From an uncultured Lachnospiraceae bacterium (GTDB lineage Bacteria > Bacillota > Clostridia > Lachnospirales > Lachnospiraceae): DNA of 11,807 nt. Below, piece by piece: positions 1 through 6,222 of the stretch. The position numbers were made by a program, and so were the translations under genes. Position 1 is the first letter of the stretch. Each line of letters opens with the position of its first letter. The notes under the pieces are model-generated. The model made no database searches. It was given only the letters and a program-made list of their open reading frames with translations, and had not been told where the DNA came from. The stretch covers positions 1 through 11,807 of the forward strand of contig CAJUSS010000107.1 of assembly GCA_910588895.1 (NCBI GenBank), read 5' to 3'.

Positions 1-1280
1 ATGACCAACACATGGCAGGCGCCGCCGCTCTTTTCGCTGAAAAGCTCCAGCTGGCCTACGCCGAACCGGTGCTGCTCGTCGGTGATCACCAGCGCCAGCT
101 TGTCATATTCCACCTTTTCCTGGATCAGCGCATGGGTGCCGATGATGATATCCGCCTCATGGCTCTTGATCTTCTCATAGGCCAGGCGCTTCTCCTTGGC
201 GGTCATGGAACCGGTGACCAGGATCGGCCTTTTCTCGATCTTATGGGCGGCAAAAAGCGCCAGGATCGACTCATAGTGCTGCTTTGCCAAGACCTCCGTG
301 GGGGCCATCATAGCCCCTTGGTATCCGTTCCCGGCCACGGTCAAAAGGGCCAGGATGGCGACGATCGTCTTGCCGGATCCCACATCCCCCTGGATCAGCC
401 GGTGCATCACCAGCTCTTTGCAGAGGCCGTCCTCCACCTCTCTCCAGGTCCTCTCCTGGGGCGGGGTCAGCCGATAGGGGAGGGCCGCTCTCAAGTCTGC
501 TGCCTCTTTTGAAGGTGCCATAGGAAAGAGCGAGCACTTCTTTGCCCGCTTTTCCTTTAACCGTTTAACGCCCATCAGGAAAAGAAAGAACTCATCAAAG
601 ACCAGCCGCTTCCTGGCGCTCATGAGCTGAGCCATATCCTTTGGATAATGGATATGCGCCACCGCCTGCTCATAGTCCTCCAGCCCGTATTTTTCCCGCA
701 GATCCTCCGGCAGATAGTCTGCCTTTGGCTCTCTTGCCTCTAAGGCCTGGGACACCGCCTTGGCGATCGCTTTATTGCCCAGTCCCTTGGTCTGGCTGTA
801 GATGGGCTGCAGGGAATGGACCAGCTTCCCGAAGGCCTCCGGCGTAAAGACCTCCGGCTGCTCCATGGTGAGCCGGCCGCGCTTTAAGACCACCCGGCCG
901 CGAAAGATGTACATGGTCCCGGTCTTTAGGGCGGACCGCATGTAGGGCATGTTGAACCAGGACAGCTGCAGACTGCCGGTCAGGTCTTTTAGCTGGGCCG
1001 TCACCATCTGGAGGCCCTTTAAGTTGAGCAGGTCCGCCGGCTTCATCAGCACCCCGGCGACCGCGCCTATGGCGTCCATCTTCAGCTGCCCGATCGGGAC
1101 CGGATCCTCGAAGGAGTCATAGTCTCTGGGATAGTAGTCCAGAAGCCCGCCTACCGTCTCCACGCCCAGCTTTCTGAACAGCTTTCCCGTCTTCTCTCCG
1201 ATCCCTTTTAAGGACTCGATCGGCTGATCGGACATACATCCCTTTTCCGTCCTGTCTCCCATATCCGCTGTCACCTTCAT
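1..1280 (-). CDS. recG: ATP-dependent DNA helicase RecG (3' part beyond the window)
   Basis: RecG is a superfamily 2 DNA translocase that remodels stalled replication forks and branch-migrates Holliday junctions in the cytoplasm. About 426 residues are visible of a family length near 680; the rest of the helicase core lies past position 1. The N-terminus carries the typical 'ESLKGIGEKTGKLFRKLGV' opening, followed by the OB-fold wedge domain. Walker A GDVGSGKT falls at residues 298-305, and the DEAH-type box DEQH at 401-404 is followed by RFGVGQ. The fragment ends at 'HVLVM', just before the expected SATP motif. The start is uncertain: the ATG at 1280 has an AGGAG 16 nt upstream, which is far; the in-frame ATGs at 1262 and 1235 are alternatives, and 1235 (MSDQPIESLKG) best resembles family starts. 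It lies downstream of the fakA-like gene, as in many Bacillota, but a hairpin separates the two. Confidence 0.95.
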   Translation of the reverse strand, partial: MKVTADMGDRTEKGCMSDQPIESLKGIGEKTGKLFRKLGVETVGGLLDYYPRDYDSFEDPVPIGQLKMDAIGAVAGVLMKPADLLNLKGLQMVTAQLKDLTGSLQLSWFNMPYMRSALKTGTMYIFRGRVVLKRGRLTMEQPEVFTPEAFGKLVHSLQPIYSQTKGLGNKAIAKAVSQALEAREPKADYLPEDLREKYGLEDYEQAVAHIHYPKDMAQLMSARKRLVFDEFFLFLMGVKRLKEKRAKKCSLFPMAPSKEAADLRAALPYRLTPPQERTWREVEDGLCKELVMHRLIQGDVGSGKTIVAILALLTVAGNGYQGAMMAPTEVLAKQHYESILALFAAHKIEKRPILVTGSMTAKEKRLAYEKIKSHEADIIIGTHALIQEKVEYDKLALVITDEQHRFGVGQLELFSEKSGGACHVLV

Positions 1281-1321
1281 GTATCGTCTTTTCTTTCTCC
1301 TGTACCAGTTATAAAACTAAA

Positions 1322-1365
1322 GAAGGGCTGCGGTATGACCATCACACAGCAGCCCTTCCACCATG
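1322..1365 (-). terminator. Hairpin terminator candidate between fakA and recG
   Basis: A 10-bp perfect inverted repeat (gaagggctgc at 1322-1331 and gcagcccttc at 1349-1358) encloses a 17-nt loop. Read on the minus strand, the stem is followed by TTTAGTTTTAT, a broken T-run. It lies 50-86 nt after the fakA stop and before recG, so it probably ends or attenuates transcription of the asp23-fakA unit. The long loop and interrupted T-run make efficient termination uncertain. Confidence 0.5.
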
Positions 1366-1407
1366 ACGCCATATGGATGAAGATCGGTCATCCTTTTTTC
1401 TGTACGC

Positions 1408-3075
1408 TCACTCTACAGAGATCATATAGTAATACACCGGCTGCCCGCCGTTCTGCAGCTCGATCTCCACATCCTCGAACCGCTCTCTGGCCTTTTCACA
1501 TAAAGCCTCTGCGTCCTCCTCTGACACATCCGCGCCATAATAGATCGTGACCAATTCGGACTCCCCGTCGATCATCGCCTCCATCGCCTTCATGGCCGCG
1601 TCGGGGATCGTCTTTTCAGCCGCCAGCATACCGCCATCCCCGATCGCCATGATATCCCCCTGGGCGATATCCATACCGTCGATATTGGTGGTGCGCACCG
1701 CATAGGTGACCTGTCCGGTCTTTACCTTGGCCATCTCCGCCTTCATATTTTCCAGATTTTCCTCTGCGGTCAGATCTGGCATGAAATTGATCAGCGCCGT
1801 GATGCCCTGAGGCACGGTCTTAGAGGGAACGACCACGATCTTTTTATCCTTGACCAGATGCATGGCCTGCTCTGCCGCAAGGATGATGTTCTTATTATTG
1901 GGCAGGACGAAGATCGTGTCTGTGTTCACCTTGTCCACTGCGTTCAAGATGTCCTCGGTGCTGGGATTCATGGTCTGCCCGCCCTCGATCAGATAGTCCG
2001 CCCCGATCCCTTTAAAGATCTCGGTCAGGCCCTCGCCCACAGAGACCGCGATAAAGCCAAAGGGCTTTTTCGCCGCCTTTTGCTCACTTACCGCCTTCTG
2101 CTGGGCCGCCAGCTTTTCCGAGTCCTTGATCAGCCTTTCCTGATGCTCCTCCCGCATATTGTCGATCTTCAGCCGGGATAAGGAGCCGTAGGTCAGCGCC
2201 TTCTCGATCGCCTGGCCCGGATGATCCGTGTGTACATGGACCTTCACCACATCCTCGTCGGCCACCACCACGATGGAATCCCCCAGCTCCTCTAAGTATG
2301 CTTTAAAGCCGTGCTCTTCCTCTTCTGTGAACTCTCTTTCCGTATTGATGATAAATTCGGTGCAATATCCAAACTTGATCGAAGCGGTCTCGATCTGGGA
2401 CTTGTCCACAGGGACCGCCGGGCCGCTGCTCTGCCCATCCTCAGCCGCGGACAGCCGGACTTCCTTTCCCTGTAGGCCCTCCAGACAGCCCTTCACCACC
2501 TGCATCAGGCCCTGGCCGCCGGAATCCACCACCCCTGCCTGCTTGAGCACCGGAAGCATCTCCGGCGTACGGCTAAGGATCGCATCGCCCTCCTCGATCA
2601 CCTTCTGGCAGAACTCCAGGATATCCGTGGTCTGAGGCGCCAGCTGGGCCGCCTTTTCGGACATCCCCTTCGCCACAGTCAGGATGGTCCCTTCCTTGGG
2701 CTTCATGACCGCCTTATAGGCTGTCTCCACAGCGCGCACAAAGGCATTGGCCAGGACGGTGGTATCGATCGTCTCCACACCCTTGATCTCCTTTGTGAAC
2801 CCTCGAAACAGCTGGGAGAGGATAACGCCGGAATTTCCCCTGGCGCCTCTTAAGGAACCGGAGGAGATAGCCTTTGCCAAAGATCCCATGGTGGGGTCCT
2901 CGATCGCCGCCACCTCTTTGGCCGCAGACATGATCGTAAGGGTCATGTTCGTCCCGGTATCGCCGTCGGGGACGGGGAATACGTTCAGTTCGTTGATCCA
3001 CTCTTTTTTTGCCTCCAGGCTGCTGGCTCCGGCTAAAAATGCCTTCTGGAGTAACTTTGCATCAATTGTATCCAT
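1408..3075 (-). CDS. fakA: DAK2 domain fatty acid kinase subunit FakA-like (YloV family)
   Basis: FakA is the ATP-binding subunit of the fatty acid kinase that phosphorylates FakB-bound fatty acids for phospholipid synthesis. No FakB gene is in the window. The protein has 555 residues, the normal family length. The N-terminal DhaL/DAK2 domain (about 1-200) shows 'NVFPVPDGDTGTNM' with D37 and D39 as likely metal ligands, 'RGARGNSGVILSQ' at 76-88, and 'GVVDSGGQGL' at 181-190. The middle domain and the C-terminal domain thought to bind FakB follow. The ATG at 3075 is chosen because AGGAGG ends 9 nt upstream; a GTG at 3078 is also possible. It sits 14 nt after the Asp23-family gene, the yloU-yloV pairing known from Bacillus. 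'Dihydroxyacetone kinase-like' is an older label for this family. Confidence 0.92.
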   Translation of the reverse strand: MDTIDAKLLQKAFLAGASSLEAKKEWINELNVFPVPDGDTGTNMTLTIMSAAKEVAAIEDPTMGSLAKAISSGSLRGARGNSGVILSQLFRGFTKEIKGVETIDTTVLANAFVRAVETAYKAVMKPKEGTILTVAKGMSEKAAQLAPQTTDILEFCQKVIEEGDAILSRTPEMLPVLKQAGVVDSGGQGLMQVVKGCLEGLQGKEVRLSAAEDGQSSGPAVPVDKSQIETASIKFGYCTEFIINTEREFTEEEEHGFKAYLEELGDSIVVVADEDVVKVHVHTDHPGQAIEKALTYGSLSRLKIDNMREEHQERLIKDSEKLAAQQKAVSEQKAAKKPFGFIAVSVGEGLTEIFKGIGADYLIEGGQTMNPSTEDILNAVDKVNTDTIFVLPNNKNIILAAEQAMHLVKDKKIVVVPSKTVPQGITALINFMPDLTAEENLENMKAEMAKVKTGQVTYAVRTTNIDGMDIAQGDIMAIGDGGMLAAEKTIPDAAMKAMEAMIDGESELVTIYYGADVSEEDAEALCEKARERFEDVEIELQNGGQPVYYYMISVE

Positions 3076-3089
3076 CACCGGTCTCCTCC

Positions 3090-3446
3090 TTAATCGATCA
3101 CTCTCACACCTTCCACGTAGATGTTGATCTTATCAACCTCCATGCCGGTGAACTCTTCTACTTTGTACTTGACATTCTCGATCAGATTGTCTGCTACCGC
3201 ACAGATGCTGACCCCATAGGCGACGATCACATGGAAATCGATCGCCATGTGGTCGTCCTGGATGGCGACATTGATCCCATGGGTCAGGCTCTCACGCTTT
3301 AAAAGCTTGACCAGGCCGTCCTTCATGCTGACAGCCGCCATGCCCACGATGCCGAAGCACTCTACGGCTGTGGTACCCGCGTATAGTGCGATGACATTCT
3401 GATCGATCAAGATCTCGCCTAGCTTGTTACTAATTCGACCCCTCAT
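3090..3446 (-). CDS. Asp23/Gls24 family envelope stress response protein (YloU-like)
   Basis: Members of the Asp23/Gls24 family are small proteins linked to cell-envelope or alkaline stress; several associate with the membrane through partners. The exact function of YloU-type members is not established. The 118-residue protein opens 'MRGRISNKLGEILID' and contains 'ECFGIVGMAA', 'GINVAIQDDHMAIDFHVIVAYG' and the ending 'DKINIYVEGVRV', all typical of the family. No signal peptide or membrane segment is seen. The start at 3446 is fixed by AGGAGG 7 nt upstream; the longer reading frame to 3485 overlaps the promoter and lacks a good site. It is co-transcribed with the fakA-like gene 14 nt downstream and divergent from rpmB, an arrangement conserved in Bacillota, which suggests a shared envelope or lipid role. 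Confidence 0.9.
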   Translation of the reverse strand: MRGRISNKLGEILIDQNVIALYAGTTAVECFGIVGMAAVSMKDGLVKLLKRESLTHGINVAIQDDHMAIDFHVIVAYGVSICAVADNLIENVKYKVEEFTGMEVDKINIYVEGVRVID

Positions 3447-3476
3447 ATTGTAGCCTCCTAAAGATTTATAGGAACA

Positions 3477-3505
3477 AGTATACACTATTTTGCGTAAAAA
3501 AGAAA
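3477..3505 (-). promoter_or_regulatory. Probable promoter of the asp23-fakA unit
   Basis: On the minus strand a good -10 box, TATACT, lies at 3482-3477, about 31 nt before the start codon at 3446. A poor -35 candidate, TTTCTT, lies 17 nt further upstream at 3505-3500. Only the -10 box is convincing. The surrounding A/T-rich stretch is shared with the divergent rpmB promoter. Confidence 0.5.
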
Positions 3506-3523
3506 TAAATTTTTAAATTTCCC

Positions 3524-3552
3524 TTGCTTTTTTCAGGGTTTTCTGCTAAGAT
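3524..3552 (+). promoter_or_regulatory. rpmB promoter with extended -10
   Basis: TTGCTT at 3524-3529 and TAAGAT at 3547-3552 are separated by exactly 17 nt. TG at 3544-3545 gives an extended -10 (TGC TAAGAT). An A/T-rich tract at about 3496-3520, including aaatttttaaattt, could act as an UP element. The predicted transcript starts near 3559 and has a leader of about 65 nt before rpmB. Confidence 0.65.
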
Positions 3553-3563
3553 ATTTTTGTTGT

Positions 3564-3596
3564 GGATCTTTGGGAGAGAATCCATTAAGAAGATCC
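3564..3596 (+). other. Inverted repeat in the rpmB leader
   Basis: GGATCTT at 3564-3570 and AAGATCC at 3590-3596 are perfectly complementary around a 19-nt loop. They lie in the predicted rpmB 5' untranslated region, 13 nt before the ribosome binding site. The hairpin could be a regulatory or stability element. A 7-bp stem could also arise by chance. Confidence 0.35.
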
Positions 3597-3623
3597 AAGT
3601 ACCATCAAAGGAGGTGCAAAGTC

Positions 3624-3809
3624 ATGGCAAAATGTGCGATCTGCAGTAAGGCCGCTCACTTCGGCAACGCTGTGAGCCATTCCCATAGAAGATCCAACAA
3701 AATGTGGAAAGCGAACATAAAATCCGTAAGGGTCAAGACCGTCGGCGGCTCTAAGAAGATGTATGTATGTACTTCTTGCCTGCGTTCCGGTCTGGTAGAG
3801 CGCGTTTGA
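3624..3809 (+). CDS. rpmB: 50S ribosomal protein L28
   Basis: L28 (bL28) is a structural protein of the large ribosomal subunit. The 61-residue protein has the normal length and begins 'MAKCAICSKAAHFGNAVSHSHRR'. It keeps the two zinc-ribbon pairs C4-x2-C7 and C49-x2-C52, so it is the zinc-binding (C+) form. The ATG at 3624 follows AGGAGGT with 8 nt spacing; an in-frame extension upstream to 3570 lies in the leader and has no ribosome binding site. It is monocistronic, the only plus-strand gene here, with its own promoter and terminator, and divergent from the Asp23-family gene as in Bacillus. Confidence 0.97.
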   Translation: MAKCAICSKAAHFGNAVSHSHRRSNKMWKANIKSVRVKTVGGSKKMYVCTSCLRSGLVERV

Positions 3810-3850
3810 TCTTCTGACATCTTATCGGATAGTTTCCGTAAGTAAAAAGC

Positions 3851-3877
3851 CTCCGGTCCTTTGACCGGAGTTTTTTT
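3851..3877 (+). terminator. Rho-independent terminator after rpmB, probably bidirectional
   Basis: A perfect 8-bp GC-rich stem (ctccggtc at 3851-3858, gaccggag at 3863-3870) with a CTTT loop is followed by seven T on the plus strand. The minus strand also has a T-run directly after the stem (GCTTTTTAC). It therefore probably also ends the converging minus-strand operon that finishes with the gerW-family and small membrane protein genes. Confidence 0.9.
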
Positions 3878-3894
3878 ATGTCTTAGTTAGTATG

Positions 3895-4000
3895 CAGAGG
3901 GGCTGTTGCAAGATAGCCGCTATATACAAGGTATGGTGCTCAGGCCACACGGCCGGCGCCCACATATCGCGTATAAGCTGCATTTTGCAACAGCCCCTTT
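3895..4000. mobile_element. MITE-like palindromic element
   Basis: Perfect 13-bp terminal inverted repeats, ggggctgttgcaa at 3899-3911 and ttgcaacagcccc at 3985-3997, border a segment of about 106 bp. The complementarity continues imperfectly inward (GCCGCTATATAC against GCAGCTTATAC when the right side is reverse-complemented) to an apex GGCC-ACAC-GGCC near 3943-3954. The whole element could fold into one long hairpin. GTATG occurs directly outside both ends (3890-3894 and 4001-4005) and fits a 5-bp target duplication. There is no coding capacity, so it would have to be moved by a transposase encoded elsewhere. It lies after the last minus-strand gene and before the shared terminator. The IS family is not identified. 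Confidence 0.7.
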
Positions 4001-4014
4001 GTATGTCACGACCA

Positions 4015-4152
4015 TCAGCAGCAGAACAGATTATATCCCACGATCAGACATGCAACGATAAAGATCAATGTGGTCAGGGTCACCGGTATGAACAGAAGGG
4101 CGGCCATCCCACAACTAAAACAAAACAGCATCAATCCATATACCCGCTTCAC
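4015..4152 (-). CDS. 45-residue hydrophobic cysteine-containing membrane peptide
   Basis: I do not recognise a named family. The 45 codons start at GTG 4152, with AAGGGG 6 nt upstream, and end at TGA 4015. The peptide begins with two basic residues near the N-terminus (MKRVYG), followed by hydrophobic stretches at about 7-21 and 23-39 separated by a proline at 23. It ends GYNLFCC, with five cysteines in total (11, 14, 35, 44, 45). It could span the membrane once or form a short hairpin. It lies 55 nt downstream of the GerW-family gene on the same strand and is the last gene before the MITE-like element and shared terminator, so it is probably co-transcribed. Coding status rests on the ribosome binding site, the coherent membrane pattern and the position. 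Function is unknown. Confidence 0.6.
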   Translation of the reverse strand: MKRVYGLMLFCFSCGMAALLFIPVTLTTLIFIVACLIVGYNLFCC

Positions 4153-4207
4153 AGGCTACCCCTTCTTTATCTTCCTTATGGGATATCCTATGCAGGAAGT
4201 CCGAAAA

Positions 4208-4612
4208 CTATTCCTTCCCGGCGATCTTTTCCGCCGCTTCCATAGCCTCAGGCGAGATCTCCCCGTTCCCCTTCGGTCCTCCCACGAACTTGTTCACCAG
4301 ATCCGGCACCAGGTCCAGAGCCTTTGTCATGGGATCTTGATGCTTCACGCTGACCAGCTTGGTGGTCCCGTTCTGGATCACCAGCACAGCGCTGGGCGAC
4401 ATCTTAGCGCTCATCCCTCCGGCGCCGTTATCCTTATTTTTCCCGCCGTCCTTAAAAGCTCCTGCCGCCATGCCGCAGGATACATCCACCAACGGGAGGA
4501 TGATCGCATCCTCCACCTTGACCGCCTCTCCTACCACGGTCTTTGTTGTGACGAACTTATCCATCCCCTGAAAAAGCGACTGGATCGCTGACGAAACCTG
4601 ATCATTTGCCAT
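4208..4612 (-). CDS. GerW/YtfJ family sporulation protein
   Basis: The GerW (YtfJ) family is found in spore formers; in Bacillus the protein is needed for normal spore germination, but its biochemistry is unknown. The 134-residue protein shows the family pattern: 'TVVGEAVKVEDAIILPLVDVSCGMAAG' at 25-51, a glycine/lysine-rich loop at 52-66, then 'GMSAKMSPSAVLVIQNG' at 66-82. The C-terminal region (97-134) is predicted helical. No signal peptide or membrane segment is visible. The ATG at 4612 has AGGAGG 7 nt upstream. It follows the DUF2953 gene by 66 nt, the same ytfI-ytfJ neighbourhood seen in Bacillus, which supports both assignments. Confidence 0.88.
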   Translation of the reverse strand: MANDQVSSAIQSLFQGMDKFVTTKTVVGEAVKVEDAIILPLVDVSCGMAAGAFKDGGKNKDNGAGGMSAKMSPSAVLVIQNGTTKLVSVKHQDPMTKALDLVPDLVNKFVGGPKGNGEISPEAMEAAEKIAGKE

Positions 4613-4678
4613 GATACATCCTCCTGCTCTATCTCTTTGCTCTCTGATACGCTATCTCTCTTATCGTCTGTCTATCAT

Positions 4679-5818
4679 CTATCTTTTTATCCTGCCCTCT
4701 ATCGGCCCGGCTTCCTTTCCTCCCCTGCGCTTTCCACGGGAAGGCCGGATCAGCCCCCACAGCTGCCGGCGGATGTTCTGATCCAAGAGCAGCCGCAGCA
4801 CATGTCCCAGCAACATACCGATCCGGATATGCCCCTTTATCCATATCTCCCCTTCCAGGATCTTTTCGTCAAAGACAGGGGAAAGGGTCAGGAGATCATG
4901 GGTAAAGGGATATAAACATGCGGCTGCGGAAAGGACCTGTCCCATCTGGTAAGGATCCTCCAGCCCAAATGTGATCTGCGCGCGCCCCTTCCTGGGGAAC
5001 AGATGGCGCAGGATCTTCTTTGTCTGTCGGAAGATCAGCTTGGCCGACTTTTGGTTAGCCGGATCCTGGAGAAATGCCTGGAACTTTTCCCATTTTTCCT
5101 GGAGCTGCCCCAGCTTCTCCTGGACTGCCTCCACCCTGTCGCCAAAAGCGCGGACCTGGGCCAGCAGCTTCTGGTACAGAGCGCAGATCCGCTCCCACAG
5201 ACGGAGGAAGGCCTCTTTGCAGCGGCTCCCCAGGCTTGGCCTCCCTCCTTTTTCCGCCCCTTTTTCCGCCGCTTTCCCTTCAAGGCTGTTGACAGAGGCA
5301 CGCCCTGCCGTCTTTCGGTCTCCATGGCCGCCTTGGGCCTGCGGCTCCTCTCCCGCCTTTTTATCTACAGGACTGCTCTCAGGCCCATCCGGACCGCCGG
5401 GACCTTTCGGCTCCCAGGCCCATCCCCAGCTATCGGTCCCCGCTCTATCCGGCGCAGGCTCTGGTCTCGGCCCTGCCGGTGTCTCTTTGCGCCCACCGGT
5501 ATCTTCCTGCCCTCTTGCAGTACCGCCGATCTCGTCCTGTCCTGCTGCGCCCCCCCTCAGATCCAGCTTGCGGATCGTCCGCCCAAAGACCTTGATCCGG
5601 ACCTCCAGCCCCTCTTTGTAGGTGACGAGCACAGATAAGATCCACAAAAGCCAGGTGACCTTGATCTGTCCTTCCAGCGCACGCCCCTGCTTTTTCCCCG
5701 CCACCGTATACCGTATAGCCGAAAAGAGTACCAAAAGCAGGATCCCCAGGATGACTCCCAAGATCCCCAGCAGTATCCACCCTATCGTTTTTAAAAGCAA
5801 GCCTAAAATATGGATCAT
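4679..5818 (-). CDS. DUF2953 domain membrane protein (YtfI-like)
   Basis: The molecular function is unknown. The 379-residue protein starts with a long hydrophobic segment (about 3-33) that should anchor it in the membrane, then a conserved part (35-84, 'YTVAGKKQGRALEGQIKVTWLLW'). A low-complexity linker rich in G, P, E, A and K spans about 88-196, a charged helix likely to form a coiled coil about 200-252, and the recognisable DUF2953 part about 279-345, with 'ITFGLEDPYQMGQ' and 'ACLYPFTHD'. The C-terminus is strongly basic. Its ATG overlaps the stop of the upstream 135-residue gene (ATGA), so translation is probably coupled. It precedes the GerW-family gene, the ytfI-ytfJ order of Bacillus; a sporulation or spore-envelope role is inferred from this context only. 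Confidence 0.8.
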   Translation of the reverse strand: MIHILGLLLKTIGWILLGILGVILGILLLVLFSAIRYTVAGKKQGRALEGQIKVTWLLWILSVLVTYKEGLEVRIKVFGRTIRKLDLRGGAAGQDEIGGTARGQEDTGGRKETPAGPRPEPAPDRAGTDSWGWAWEPKGPGGPDGPESSPVDKKAGEEPQAQGGHGDRKTAGRASVNSLEGKAAEKGAEKGGRPSLGSRCKEAFLRLWERICALYQKLLAQVRAFGDRVEAVQEKLGQLQEKWEKFQAFLQDPANQKSAKLIFRQTKKILRHLFPRKGRAQITFGLEDPYQMGQVLSAAACLYPFTHDLLTLSPVFDEKILEGEIWIKGHIRIGMLLGHVLRLLLDQNIRRQLWGLIRPSRGKRRGGKEAGPIEGRIKR

Positions 5819-6222
5819 CCTACCACTTCCGCATCATCTGCCGCCCGGTCTATCCGCCCTGCGGCCTTTCCATATCCATCCGATCCCGGATAGCCGTCCA
5901 ACCCAAGATAAGCCTTTACGTCAAATGCCCCCGTAGCGCGGTAGACCTCATCTACCATCCGCCCGGCCAGCTCCAAGGCATCCTGATAGCCCCAGGCGAT
6001 CCCTAAGATAAGGGGCTCCCGCCCTGTGAGCCTGCTCCACAACGCCCCCTGTTCCCCGCAAAGCCGGAGCGCCTGCAGGATATCCAACAGATCTTTTCCG
6101 TTGGCTGCCGGGAGGATCGCGTAGGCGGAGGGCGCCGCTTTCCCGGACCGCATCGTCTGTATGATGGAGGCCCGCCTCTTTTCTGCACGTTCCCCTACAT
6201 AAAGATCTTTATACCACAGCAT
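5815..6222 (-). CDS. Conserved-looking unknown protein, 135 residues
   Basis: I do not recognise a characterised family. The protein begins 'MLWYKDLYVGERAEKRRASI', basic and amphipathic, and continues as a soluble alpha/beta-like sequence with a central hydrophobic 'EPLILGIAWGYQDALELAGRMVDEVY' at about 69-94. The tail from 107 is glycine/aspartate-rich. There is no signal peptide or membrane span. The ATG at 6222 is preferred because GGAG lies 7 nt upstream; a GTG at 6228 is an alternative. The start lies inside the end of the upstream 458-residue gene (14-nt overlap), and the stop overlaps the DUF2953 start by 4 nt, so all three are probably translated as a coupled set. A role tied to its neighbours is inference. 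Confidence 0.8.
   Translation of the reverse strand: MLWYKDLYVGERAEKRRASIIQTMRSGKAAPSAYAILPAANGKDLLDILQALRLCGEQGALWSRLTGREPLILGIAWGYQDALELAGRMVDEVYRATGAFDVKAYLGLDGYPGSDGYGKAAGRIDRAADDAEVVG

Noticed and set aside
12..512. Plus-strand 166-codon frame
   Set aside because: It is antisense to recG, whose helicase motifs are intact in the minus-strand frame.
4070..4591. Plus-strand 173-codon frame
   Set aside because: It is antisense to the GerW-family gene and has no ribosome binding site.
4613..4678. Purine-rich GATA-like repeats before gerW on the minus strand
   Set aside because: The repeats are short and degenerate; no recognisable promoter or structured element could be defined apart from the normal AGGAGG before gerW.
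4971..5638. Overlapping plus-strand frames of 216 and 211 codons
   Set aside because: They are antisense to the GC-rich linker region of the DUF2953 gene; S/P/R/L-rich translations without motifs show they are composition artefacts.
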